Assembly: GCA_002314595.1 (NCBI GenBank)
Contig: DCGP01000013.1
Location: 1-39,293, forward strand
Direction of reading: 5' to 3'
From: Clostridiales bacterium UBA1775
Lineage (GTDB): Bacteria > Bacillota > Clostridia > Monoglobales > Firm-18
Length of the DNA stretch: 39,293 nucleotides
The position numbers and the translations under genes are program-made. Below the pieces are notes generated by a model that was given only the letters and a program-made list of their open reading frames with translations, was not told where the DNA came from and searched no databases. Shown here piece by piece: positions 6,951-15,024 of this stretch. The first letter of the stretch is position 1. Each line of letters opens with the position of its first letter.

Positions 6951-8417
6951 ATGAAAAGAATTTTAACTTTTGACTTTGGCGCGTCAAGTGGCAGAGCGAT
7001 TATTGCAACTTATGAAAATAAAAAAATGACACTAAAAGAAGTTCATCGTTTTTCTAATGACCCTGTTATGATTAACGGATATTTATATTGGGATATTTTA
7101 AGATTGTTTCACGAAATCAAGCAAGGTATTATTGCAGCTAAATTAGATGGTGGCTTTGAGGCAATAGGTATAGATACTTGGGCAGTTGACTATGGACTTA
7201 TTGATAAAGATGGGATTTTGATGGAAAACCCCGTTCATTATAGAGATTCTAACGCATACGGCATTGAGGATGAAGTTCATAAGATTGTTTCTAAGGATGA
7301 ACTATATTTAAAAACAGGCGTTCAATATCAACCATTTAACAGTATTTACAGATTATTTTATACTCTTAAAAACAAAAAGCGTAAAATAGATGAATGTGAT
7401 AAGATAATGTTTGTTACGGATTTGCTAAACTATTTCCTAACAGGCGAAAAGAAAACTGAGCAAACATTTGCAATGTCAACAAATTTATTTAACCCAATTA
7501 CTGATGATTGGGATTGGGAAATTATTGACAGATTAGGATTCCCAAGAAACATATTTGCACCAATTATCAAGGCAGGTAATGTTTACGGAATGTTAAAAAA
7601 AGATATTGCAGAAGAACTTGGTTGTGATGTTGTACCGGTTATTTCGGTTGCTGCACATGATACTGCGTCAGCAATTGCAGCAGTACCATCAAATAAAGAA
7701 GATTTTGTATATATAAGTTGTGGTACATGGTCTTTGTTTGGCACAGAGCTTGAAAAACCAATACTTACAAAGGAAGCTATGGATATAGGCTTTACAAACG
7801 AAGGTGGATATGACGATAAAATCATATTCTTGAAAAATATTATGGGTATGTGGATATTCCAAGAAACTTGTCGTCAATGGAAGCGAGAAGGTAAGGAAAT
7901 TTCATATAAGGTATTAGATAAAGATTCTTTTGATTCTAAAAAATTCTATTGCTTTATCGACCCTGCAGCACCGGAATTTAATCCTTACGGTAATATGCCA
8001 AAAAGAATTAAAGAATATTGTAAAAAGACTAACCAGCCTGTTCCTGAAACAGATGGTGAAATTTGCAGATGTATTTATGAGAGCTTGGCATTCAAATATA
8101 GACAAAGCCTTGAAGAACTTGAAAAAATTACAGGGAAAAAATATGATAGAATTCATATGGTTGGTGGTGGCATAAACAATAAATTGCTTTGCCAATTTGC
8201 TGCAGATTTCTGTAATGTTGAAGTTAATGCAGGCCCTATTGAAGCTACTGCTGCCGGTAATGCTTTGGTTCAATTTATTACACTTGGTGAAATCAAAGAC
8301 TTTAAAGAGGCAAGAAAGGTTTCTTTTGATAGTACAGATATGGCAATTTATAATCCAAATAACAACGAGGAAGTTGAAGAAGCATATAAGAAATTTTTAT
8401 CAGTTCAAGGCAAGTAA
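6951..8417 (+). CDS. rhaB: Rhamnulokinase (FGGY carbohydrate kinase)
   Basis: An ATP-dependent sugar kinase of the FGGY family, most like RhaB, which phosphorylates L-rhamnulose at C1. The N-terminal phosphate loop DFGASSGRAI (residues 7-16) and GIDTWAVDYGL (about 73-83) are characteristic of rhamnulokinases. The C-terminal half has SCGTWSLFG and MVGGGINNKLLCQF of the second ATPase-fold domain. The length of 488 residues is typical. ATG 6951 has GGAGG 5 nt upstream; an upstream TTG at 6927 overlaps the previous gene and lacks a ribosome site. No other rhamnose gene is nearby, so the substrate rests on similarity alone and could be another ketose. Confidence 0.87.
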   Translation: MKRILTFDFGASSGRAIIATYENKKMTLKEVHRFSNDPVMINGYLYWDILRLFHEIKQGIIAAKLDGGFEAIGIDTWAVDYGLIDKDGILMENPVHYRDSNAYGIEDEVHKIVSKDELYLKTGVQYQPFNSIYRLFYTLKNKKRKIDECDKIMFVTDLLNYFLTGEKKTEQTFAMSTNLFNPITDDWDWEIIDRLGFPRNIFAPIIKAGNVYGMLKKDIAEELGCDVVPVISVAAHDTASAIAAVPSNKEDFVYISCGTWSLFGTELEKPILTKEAMDIGFTNEGGYDDKIIFLKNIMGMWIFQETCRQWKREGKEISYKVLDKDSFDSKKFYCFIDPAAPEFNPYGNMPKRIKEYCKKTNQPVPETDGEICRCIYESLAFKYRQSLEELEKITGKKYDRIHMVGGGINNKLLCQFAADFCNVEVNAGPIEATAAGNALVQFITLGEIKDFKEARKVSFDSTDMAIYNPNNNEEVEEAYKKFLSVQGK

Positions 8418-8440
8418 TTGGATATATAGGGGGGTTAACT

Positions 8441-8587
8441 ATGACAAAAGGTATTTTTGGTGATATGTTTGATTTTAACAAAGATGGACAGCTTGATGCC
8501 GGAGAAAAGGCAATGGAATTTATGTTCTTAGACCAATTAACTAAGAAAGTTGATGAAAATGACTCCGACAATGATGACGAAGAATAG
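8441..8587 (+). CDS. 48-residue EF-hand-like small protein
   Basis: A small ORF of 48 codons with a very strong Shine-Dalgarno (AGGGGGG ending about 5 nt before ATG 8441). Its N-terminus contains DFNKDGQLDAGE (residues 11-22), which fits the 12-residue EF-hand calcium loop: acidic or polar residues at positions 1, 3, 5, 7 and 9, glycine at 6 and glutamate at 12. The rest is a short amphipathic helix (EKAMEFMFLDQLTKKV) and an acidic tail (DENDSDNDDEE). There is no signal peptide or membrane segment. It starts 23 nt after rhaB and is probably in its operon. A single EF-hand loop usually needs a partner, so it may dimerise. Function unknown. Confidence 0.75.
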   Translation: MTKGIFGDMFDFNKDGQLDAGEKAMEFMFLDQLTKKVDENDSDNDDEE

Positions 8588-8620
8588 TAAAATTTGTAAT
8601 ACAACTTTTTCTGTTTTTGA

Positions 8621-8649
8621 TTGACATTATTTTTAAAATGTGATATAAT
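8621..8649 (+). promoter_or_regulatory. Promoter of the purine operon
   Basis: TTGACA (8621-8626), a 17-nt spacer and TATAAT (8644-8649), a consensus sigma-A promoter. Transcription would start near 8656, just before the riboswitch aptamer. Confidence 0.85.
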
Positions 8650-8662
8650 TTAGTAAAGCGAG

Positions 8663-8771
8663 GAAATTTGTAACTGACGGATTTTGCGGATAACCGCAAG
8701 GAAACAAATTTCAATAAATAGCCGACCGTCTGGGCATACATTGATTTATAGGTCATTGTATGCTCTTTTTT
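8663..8771 (+). promoter_or_regulatory. ZTP (pfl) riboswitch with expression platform
   Basis: This leader fits the ZTP/ZMP-sensing pfl RNA. P1 is 8663-8671 paired with 8704-8712, with the AACTGACGG junction on its 3' side. P2 is 8685-8689/8694-8698. The conserved 3' domain GCCGACCGTCTGGGC lies at 8721-8735, where 8721-8723 can pair with 8733-8735. Its last bases are also the 5' arm of a terminator hairpin (8734-8740 with 8757-8763). Ligand binding to the 3' domain should therefore block termination and turn the operon on. ZTP accumulates when 10-formyl-THF is short, and the operon encodes one-carbon enzymes (GlyA, Fhs) and the formyltransferases. Identified from motifs by eye, without a covariance-model search. 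Confidence 0.85.
8734..8771 (+). terminator. Riboswitch-controlled intrinsic terminator
   Basis: Stem 8734-8740/8757-8763, extended after one T/T mismatch by 8742-8744/8753-8755, followed by TCTTTTTTT. It shares bases 8734-8735 with the riboswitch 3' domain, so the two structures should be mutually exclusive. Confidence 0.8.
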
Positions 8772-8796
8772 TATTATTTGTAAAGGAGAGATTTCT

Positions 8797-9279
8797 ATGA
8801 AAAAAGTTGGCATAGTTATGGGTAGCGATTTCGACCTACCAATCGTAGAAAAAGCTGTAGAAGTATTAAAAGAGTTTAACGTTCCTTATGAGGTACATAT
8901 TTATTCTGCACACAGAACACCTGTTCAAGCGAGAGATTTTGCATTAAATGCAAAGAATAATGGTATTGGTGTTATTATTGCATCAGCAGGTATGGCAGCA
9001 CATCTTGCAGGTGCAATGGCTGCAAATACAACCTTGCCGGTTATCGGTATTCCATGTAAGTCAACTATTAGCGATGGCTTAGATGCGCTTTTATCAACAG
9101 TACAAATGCCATCAGGTATTCCTGTTGCAACAGTAGCTGTTAATGGTGGCAAAAATGCAGGGTTGCTTGCAATACAAATTCTTGCTGTTAACGATGAAGA
9201 GCTTTCAAACAAATTAGATGAAAACAGAAAGCAAGAAGCAGAAAAAGTGCTTAACAAAGATAAAAATTTAATTTTATAA
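8797..9279 (+). CDS. purE: N5-carboxyaminoimidazole ribonucleotide mutase, PurE
   Basis: Converts N5-CAIR to CAIR in purine synthesis. The 160-residue protein has the PurE signature GSDFDLP near residue 8, SAHRTP near 40 and ASAGMAAHLAG near 65-75. That last stretch is of the class I (N5-CAIR mutase) kind rather than the class II AIR carboxylase kind. Class I enzymes normally work with PurK, which is not in this operon and must lie elsewhere if present. ATG 8797 has AAGGAGAG 8 nt upstream. It is the first gene after the riboswitch. Confidence 0.95.
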   Translation: MKKVGIVMGSDFDLPIVEKAVEVLKEFNVPYEVHIYSAHRTPVQARDFALNAKNNGIGVIIASAGMAAHLAGAMAANTTLPVIGIPCKSTISDGLDALLSTVQMPSGIPVATVAVNGGKNAGLLAIQILAVNDEELSNKLDENRKQEAEKVLNKDKNLIL

Positions 9280-9297
9280 TAAAGGGAGAAATTAAAG

Positions 9298-9978
9298 ATG
9301 AAAAAGGTTTACACTGGTAAAACAAAAGACGTATTTGAATTAGAAAATGGCAATTTCTTATTAAAATTTAAAGATGATTGCACAGGTAAAGATGGTGTAT
9401 TTGATCCGGGCGAAAATTCAGTTGGTTTAACAATTGATGGTGTTGGTGATGTAAATTTAAGAATGTCAATTTATTTTTTCGAAAAAATCAACGAAGCAGG
9501 AATTAGAACACACTATGTAAGTGCTAATTTAGATGATACAACTATGGAGGTACTACCTGCAAAGGTATTTGGTAAAGGCTTAGAAGTTATTTGCAGATAT
9601 AAGGCAGTAGGCAGTTTCTTCCGTAGATATTCGGATTATGTTGAAGAAGGCGCAGACCTTCCGGCATACGTTGAAACAACATTTAAGGATGATGCAAAAG
9701 GCGACCCATTAGTTACAAAGGATGGGCTTGTAGACCTTGGTGTTATGAGTGCTTCTCAATATGATGATGTTAAGGTTATGACACAACAAATCACAAAAAT
9801 TGTTGCTGATGACTTAAAAGCAAAAGGATTAGACCTATACGATATTAAATTTGAATTTGGATATGACAAAGATGGTAAGGTAATGCTTATTGATGAAATT
9901 GCATCAGGAAATATGCGTGTATATCAAAACGGCAAGTATATTGACCCAATGACACTTTCAAAACTATTTTTCAAATAA
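9298..9978 (+). CDS. purC: SAICAR synthetase, PurC
   Basis: Joins aspartate to CAIR using ATP to give SAICAR. The 226-residue length is that of the compact bacterial enzyme. The N-terminus YTGKTKDVFEL and the C-terminal LIDEIASGNMR segment, which contributes to nucleotide and metal binding, are clear; ICRYKAVGSFFRRY (about 99-112) is the substrate-binding strand region. It lies 18 nt after purE, with AAAGGGAG as ribosome site. The next enzyme for this product, PurB, is not encoded in the window. Confidence 0.95.
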   Translation: MKKVYTGKTKDVFELENGNFLLKFKDDCTGKDGVFDPGENSVGLTIDGVGDVNLRMSIYFFEKINEAGIRTHYVSANLDDTTMEVLPAKVFGKGLEVICRYKAVGSFFRRYSDYVEEGADLPAYVETTFKDDAKGDPLVTKDGLVDLGVMSASQYDDVKVMTQQITKIVADDLKAKGLDLYDIKFEFGYDKDGKVMLIDEIASGNMRVYQNGKYIDPMTLSKLFFK

Positions 9979-9999
9979 AATAACGGGGAGATAATAACC

Positions 10000-11421
10000 A
10001 TGGGTGGTTTTTTTGGAGCAGTAAAAAGATGTGATGCACTTTCTGATGTGTATTTTGGTACAGATTATCATTCGCATTTAGGTACAGTAAGTGCAGGGTT
10101 GGCGTCATACGAAAATGGCAAAGGAATCAATAGAGAAATTCACAGCATTTCTAATTCACCATTTAGAACAAAATTTGCAGATGCTTTTGATACAATGAAA
10201 GGTACATCGTTTATTGGTTGTATTAACGATTCTGAACCCCAGCCTTTAACAATAAAATCAAAGTTTGGTGTTTATGCAATTTGCTTTATAGGTGTAATAA
10301 ACAATATTAAGGAATTAGCTGATGAGTATATTGAAAATTCCGGATTTATTACATCAATGTCTTATGGTAAGATAAATTCGGCAGAAATTATAGCCTTGTT
10401 AATTAACCATAAGTCGACCTTTGCAGAGGGCATAGAATATGCACAGGAAAAGATTGACGGCACAGCGTCAATTATGGTTTTAAAGGACGATGGACATATT
10501 ATCGTTGCAAGGGATAAAGTTGGCAGATTACCTGTTTTAATTGGTAAAAATGATGATGGATTTTGTGTATCCTTTGAATCATTTGCTTGTCAAAAGGTTG
10601 GCTACGATGAATATTATTCATTAGGTTCAGGGGAGATTGTTGAGCTTTCTTGTGATAAAATGACAATATTAAAAAAACGTCAAGAAAAAATGAAAATCTG
10701 TTCTTTCTTGTGGTCATATTACGGTTTTCCAACATCAACTTACGAAGGAGTAAACGTTGAAGTAATGAGATGTAAAAACGGTGAAAATATGGCAGAAATG
10801 GAGAAGAAAAACGGAACATTGCCACAGGTTGATTGTGTAGCAGGTGTTCCTGATTCAGGCACTCCACACGCTATTGGTTATGCAAATGCCAGTCATCTAC
10901 CTTTTGCAAGGCCATTTATTAAATACACACCAACATGGCCAAGAAGCTTTACTCCTATAAATCAAGCAGAACGTAACAGAGTTGCCAAAATGAAGCAAAT
11001 TCCTGTTAACGAACTTATTAAAGATAAAAATCTACTTTTTGTTGATGATTCAATAGTTAGAGGAACACAAATCAGAGAAACCATTGACTTCTTATATGAA
11101 AGTGGTGCTGCAAAGGTACATATGAGGTCTGCGTGTCCTCCCATAATGTATGGATGCAAGTTTTTGAATTTTTCTCGTTCAACAAGTGATAACGACCTAA
11201 TTACAAGAGCAACAATTTTAGAGCTTGAAGGAGAAGAGGGATTTAAGCATATTGATGAATATTCCGATGCAAATACTGAAAGAGGCAAAAATATGCGTAA
11301 GAAAATTTGTGAAAAGTTGCACATTGAATCATTAGAATTTCAATCGATTGATGAATTAGTTAAGTCTATTGGAATTGATAAATGTAAACTATGTACATAT
11401 TGTTGGGACGGCAAAGAATAA
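10000..11421 (+). CDS. purF: Amidophosphoribosyltransferase, PurF, lacking the N-terminal catalytic cysteine
   Basis: Forms 5-phosphoribosylamine from PRPP, the first committed purine step. It has an N-terminal Ntn glutaminase-like domain (about 1-230) and a C-terminal PRTase domain with the PRPP loop VDDSIVRGT (348-356). The cysteines that match the [4Fe-4S] ligands of Bacillus subtilis PurF appear present: C234, C386, C462 and C465. The protein begins MGGFFGAV, whereas the usual enzyme exposes a catalytic cysteine as its first residue (MCGI or a propeptide followed by Cys). No upstream in-frame codon supplies one, so glutamine hydrolysis by the standard mechanism looks impossible. It may use ammonia or a partner glutaminase. 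It is the only PurF in the operon. ATG has GGGGAG 9 nt upstream. Confidence 0.9.
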   Translation: MGGFFGAVKRCDALSDVYFGTDYHSHLGTVSAGLASYENGKGINREIHSISNSPFRTKFADAFDTMKGTSFIGCINDSEPQPLTIKSKFGVYAICFIGVINNIKELADEYIENSGFITSMSYGKINSAEIIALLINHKSTFAEGIEYAQEKIDGTASIMVLKDDGHIIVARDKVGRLPVLIGKNDDGFCVSFESFACQKVGYDEYYSLGSGEIVELSCDKMTILKKRQEKMKICSFLWSYYGFPTSTYEGVNVEVMRCKNGENMAEMEKKNGTLPQVDCVAGVPDSGTPHAIGYANASHLPFARPFIKYTPTWPRSFTPINQAERNRVAKMKQIPVNELIKDKNLLFVDDSIVRGTQIRETIDFLYESGAAKVHMRSACPPIMYGCKFLNFSRSTSDNDLITRATILELEGEEGFKHIDEYSDANTERGKNMRKKICEKLHIESLEFQSIDELVKSIGIDKCKLCTYCWDGKE

Positions 11422-11434
11422 GAGGAGGATTATT

Positions 11435-12478
11435 ATGAACGATTTTTCTGTTTCTGAAAGTTATGCTTCAGCAGGGGTTGATATTACAGCAGGTTATAGG
11501 GCAGTTGAACTTATGAAAAAGCATATCAACACTACAATTACACCCGGTGTTTGCTCCGGTGTTGGTGGCTTTGGTGGACTTTTTGAATTAGATTTAGAAG
11601 GTATTAAAAAGCCTGTTTTAGTAAGCGGGACAGATGGTGTTGGTACTAAATTAAAATTAGCATTTTTAATGGACAAGCACGACACAGTAGGTATTGACTG
11701 TGTAGCAATGTGCGTTAATGATATTATATGTTGTGGTGCAAAGCCACTATATTTTTTGGATTATATTGCATGTGGTAAAAATTATCCTGAAAAAATAGAA
11801 CAAATTGTAAAAGGAGTTTGCGATGGCTGTGTTCAATCAGGCGCTGCTTTAATTGGTGGAGAAACTGCCGAAATGCCGGGCTTTTATCCATTAGATGAAT
11901 ATGACCTTGCAGGTTACTCGACAGGTGTTGTAGACAAAGATAAAATTATTGACAATACTTCAATGGTTGAAGGCGATGTTATTATCGCTTTACCTTCATC
12001 AGGCGTTCACTCAAATGGTTTTTCATTAGTTAGAAAGGTTTTAGATGTTGAAAATGTTGACCTTAAATGTCCAATCGCTGACCTTGACGGTAAATCAATA
12101 GGTGAAATATTGCTTACACCCACAAAAATCTACGTTAAGCCTGTGCTTGCCTTGGTTGATAAAATCAAAGTAAAGGGTATTTCCCATATTACCGGTGGTG
12201 GTTTCTATGAAAACATTCCAAGGAGTATTCCTGATGGTTTAGGAGCTGTTATAAATAAGGAGTCAGTTAAGATTTTGCCAATCTTTAAATATATTGCAAA
12301 AATGGGCAACATTAGCGAAAGAGATATGTTTAACACTTTTAATATGGGTGTTGGTATGAGCATTGTTGTTTCCAAAAAAGATTGTGATGAGGCAATTAAA
12401 ATACTTAAAGATAATGGTGAAAATCCATATATTATTGGTAACATTGTAAAGTCAGAAAAGAAGATTGAAATAATATAA
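11435..12478 (+). CDS. purM: Phosphoribosylformylglycinamidine cyclo-ligase (AIR synthetase), PurM
   Basis: Closes the imidazole ring of FGAM with ATP to give AIR. The 347-residue length matches the family. Visible motifs are SAGVDITAGYRAVELMKKHI (about residues 9-28), SGTDGVGTKLKLAF (about 57-70), the VNDIICCGAKPLYFLDYIA strand-helix and GGETAEMPGFY. ATG 11435 has AGAGGAGG 7 nt upstream. An alternative reading from 11369 would overlap purF by 53 nt and has no ribosome site. It lies 13 nt after purF. Confidence 0.95.
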   Translation: MNDFSVSESYASAGVDITAGYRAVELMKKHINTTITPGVCSGVGGFGGLFELDLEGIKKPVLVSGTDGVGTKLKLAFLMDKHDTVGIDCVAMCVNDIICCGAKPLYFLDYIACGKNYPEKIEQIVKGVCDGCVQSGAALIGGETAEMPGFYPLDEYDLAGYSTGVVDKDKIIDNTSMVEGDVIIALPSSGVHSNGFSLVRKVLDVENVDLKCPIADLDGKSIGEILLTPTKIYVKPVLALVDKIKVKGISHITGGGFYENIPRSIPDGLGAVINKESVKILPIFKYIAKMGNISERDMFNTFNMGVGMSIVVSKKDCDEAIKILKDNGENPYIIGNIVKSEKKIEII

Positions 12479-12492
12479 TCGGGGGTGATTAT

Positions 12493-13098
12493 ATGGTAAA
12501 TATTGCTGTTTTGGTTTCGGGTGGAGGAACTAATCTTCAAGCGTTAATTGATGCTGAAAAAAGCAGAATAATTAAAAGCGGCAAGATTAAGCTTGTAATA
12601 TCAAATAATTATGACGCTTATGCTCTTGAACGAGCTAAAAATAACAAAATTAAAACTTCAATTATTTCAAAAAAGGAATGCGTGGACCAAAATCAATTTG
12701 AAAGTAAAATTATTGAGGAACTTAAAAACAATAAAATTGATTTAATAGTTTTGGCAGGATTTATGTGCATTTTAAGTGAAAACTTTACTAAAATATATGA
12801 CCATAGAATAATAAATGTTCATCCGTCGCTAATTCCGTCATTTTGTGGGGAGGGCTATTATGGGCTTAAAGTTCATGAATGTGCGTTGCAAAAGGGCGTT
12901 AAGGTTACGGGGGCAACTGTTCATTTTGTAAATGAAATTCCTGATGGTGGGGAAATTATTATGCAAAAGGCAGTTAAAATTCTTGATAATGATACACCAA
13001 AAACATTGCAAAAAAGAGTTATGCGTTTAGCAGAATGGAAGATACTTCCAATGTCTGTGGAAAAGGTATCAAAGGAAATAGAAAGTGAGGGTAAATAA
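12493..13098 (+). CDS. purN: Phosphoribosylglycinamide formyltransferase, PurN
   Basis: Transfers the formyl group of 10-formyl-THF to GAR. The 201-residue protein has the Rossmann start IAVLVSGGGTNLQALI and the catalytic asparagine and histidine in INVHPSLIPSF. The conserved aspartate is in NEIPDGGEI. It depends on the 10-formyl-THF supplied by Fhs at the end of the same operon. ATG 12493 is preceded by GGGGGTG at about 7 nt. The stop codon is followed directly by the start of the next gene. Confidence 0.94.
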   Translation: MVNIAVLVSGGGTNLQALIDAEKSRIIKSGKIKLVISNNYDAYALERAKNNKIKTSIISKKECVDQNQFESKIIEELKNNKIDLIVLAGFMCILSENFTKIYDHRIINVHPSLIPSFCGEGYYGLKVHECALQKGVKVTGATVHFVNEIPDGGEIIMQKAVKILDNDTPKTLQKRVMRLAEWKILPMSVEKVSKEIESEGK

Positions 13099-13824
13099 AT
13101 GGATATTTATAAAATTAACAAAATTGATGAACTAATTAAAGGTAATTCTTACGTTGGCAGAGGTATTGTTATTGGTAAATCAGCTGACGGTAAAAATGCT
13201 TGCTCAGCATATTTTATTATGGGTAGAAGTAATAACAGCCGTAACCGTATATTTACAGAAAAGGACGGCTCGGTTTATACAGAACCATTTGATGCTTCAA
13301 AGGTTGAAGACCCAAGTCTTATTATTTATGCAGCAATCAGAAAGTACAAAAATAATTTAATCGTTACAAATGGCAATCAAACAGATACAATTTACGAGGG
13401 TTTAGAAAAAGGTATGTCATTTTCAGAATCTTTAAAATCAAGAGAATTTGAACCTGATGCACCAAACCTAACACCAAGAATTAGTGGTATGTTAACCTTC
13501 GAAAATAATGATTTTACATACGAAATGAGTATTTTAAAAAGTGCAGATGCAGTAGGAACATCATGTAACAGATATACATTCTCATACAATTCTATTGCAG
13601 GACTTGGGCATTTTATCCATACTTATGTATGTGATGGTAACCCTATTCCAACATTCCAAGGAGAGCCTGAAAGGGTTGAAATTGACAACAATATTGATGA
13701 ATTTACTAATAAATTGTGGAGCGCATTAGATGCTGACAATAAAATTTCATTATATGTTACATATACAAATTTAGAAACAGGCAAAGAAGAAACAAGACTT
13801 ATTAACAAAAATAAGGAGAATTGA
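13099..13824 (+). CDS. purO: IMP cyclohydrolase, PurO-like
   Basis: A 241-residue protein that fits the stand-alone IMP cyclohydrolase family first described in archaea (PurO, Pfam IMP_cyclohyd), which closes FAICAR to IMP. Family features are YVGRGIVIGKSADGK near the N-terminus, YFIMGRSNNSRNRIF (about 36-50) and PRISGML (about 131-137). The following gene is an AICAR transformylase without a cyclohydrolase domain, so this gene supplies the missing activity. ATG abuts the purN stop; the ribosome site GAGGGT lies inside purN. The stop is 2 nt before the next ATG, so translation is probably coupled. Confidence 0.85.
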   Translation: MDIYKINKIDELIKGNSYVGRGIVIGKSADGKNACSAYFIMGRSNNSRNRIFTEKDGSVYTEPFDASKVEDPSLIIYAAIRKYKNNLIVTNGNQTDTIYEGLEKGMSFSESLKSREFEPDAPNLTPRISGMLTFENNDFTYEMSILKSADAVGTSCNRYTFSYNSIAGLGHFIHTYVCDGNPIPTFQGEPERVEIDNNIDEFTNKLWSALDADNKISLYVTYTNLETGKEETRLINKNKEN

Positions 13825-13826
13825 TT

Positions 13827-15011
13827 ATGAAAGAATTTGAATTAAAATATGGGTGTAATCCAAATCAAAAACCATCAAAAATATATATGGCAAACGGCAA
13901 GGAACTTCCAATCGAAATTTTAAATGGAAGACCGGGTTATATTAACTTTTTAGATGCTTTTAACAGTTGGCAATTAGTAAAGGAACTAAAAGATATTTTA
14001 GGAATGCCTGCGGTTACATCATTTAAACACGTTAGCCCAACATCTGCAGCCGTTGCAGTACCAATGTCAGATAAGCTTAAAAAAGCTTGCTTTGTAGATG
14101 ATATCAAAGATTTAGACAAATCACCACTTGCAATTGCTTATGCAAGGGCAAGAGGTACAGACAGAATGTGCTCATTTGGTGATTGGGTAGCACTTTCAGA
14201 TGTTTGTGATGTTACAACTGCAAACCTAATTAAACGTGAGGTTTCAGATGGTGTTATTGCTCCAGGTTATGAGCCTGAGGCGTTAGAAATTTTAAAATCA
14301 AAACGTAAAGGCAACTATAACATAGTTAAAATAGACCCAAATTATGTTCCGGAGGAAATTGAAACAAAACAAGTTTACGGAATTACTTTTGAACAAGGCA
14401 GAAATAATTTTAGAATAGACAAAGAACTTATTTCAGATATTGTTTCTAAAAATAAGGATATGCCCGATAGTGCAGTTAGGGACCTAATAATTGCCCTAAT
14501 TACACTAAAATATACCCAGTCAAATTCAGTTTGCTATGCAGTTGACGGACAAGCAATCGGCGTAGGTGCAGGACAACAGTCAAGAATACATTGCACAAGG
14601 CTTGCAGGTTCAAAGGCAGACACTTGGTTTATGCGCCAATATGATAAGGTTTTAAATTTACCGTTTAAAGAAGATTTAGGCAGACCTGAAAGAGATAACG
14701 TAATTGACGGTTACATCAATAAAAATGAAGAGGATGTTTGCGCTGACGGTAATTGGCAAAAATATTTTACAGAGCAACCAAAACCACTTACAGACAAAGA
14801 AATTAGAGAATATCTTGACACAATTGATGGAGTATCACTTGGCTCAGATGCTTTCTTCCCGTTTGGCGATAACATTGAAAGAGCTAAAAAGAGTGGTGTT
14901 AAATATATTGCAGAGCCCGGTGGCTCAATCCGTGATGATTTAGTTATAGAATGTTGTGATAAGTATGGAATGGTTATGGCATTTACAAAAATGAGGTTGT
15001 TCCACCACTAA
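13827..15011 (+). CDS. purH: AICAR transformylase (single-domain PurH)
   Basis: Formylates AICAR with 10-formyl-THF. The 394-residue protein has only the AICARFT domain and lacks the N-terminal MGS-like IMP cyclohydrolase domain of the usual bifunctional PurH of about 510-520 residues. It begins with ELKYGCNPNQKPSKIY and contains the catalytic Lys-His of SFKHVSP (K67, H68). The C-terminus YIAEPGGSIRDD and later AFTKMRLFHH is the end expected for PurH. ATG 13827 has AAGGAG 8 nt upstream; an upstream TTG at 13821 is too close to that site. It works with the adjacent PurO-like protein. Confidence 0.93.
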   Translation: MKEFELKYGCNPNQKPSKIYMANGKELPIEILNGRPGYINFLDAFNSWQLVKELKDILGMPAVTSFKHVSPTSAAVAVPMSDKLKKACFVDDIKDLDKSPLAIAYARARGTDRMCSFGDWVALSDVCDVTTANLIKREVSDGVIAPGYEPEALEILKSKRKGNYNIVKIDPNYVPEEIETKQVYGITFEQGRNNFRIDKELISDIVSKNKDMPDSAVRDLIIALITLKYTQSNSVCYAVDGQAIGVGAGQQSRIHCTRLAGSKADTWFMRQYDKVLNLPFKEDLGRPERDNVIDGYINKNEEDVCADGNWQKYFTEQPKPLTDKEIREYLDTIDGVSLGSDAFFPFGDNIERAKKSGVKYIAEPGGSIRDDLVIECCDKYGMVMAFTKMRLFHH

Positions 15012-15024
15012 AAAAGGAGAAATT

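Noticed and set aside
7914..8273. 119-codon antisense ORF inside rhaB
   Set aside because: The plus-strand frame has clear FGGY kinase motifs; the antisense frame has no support.
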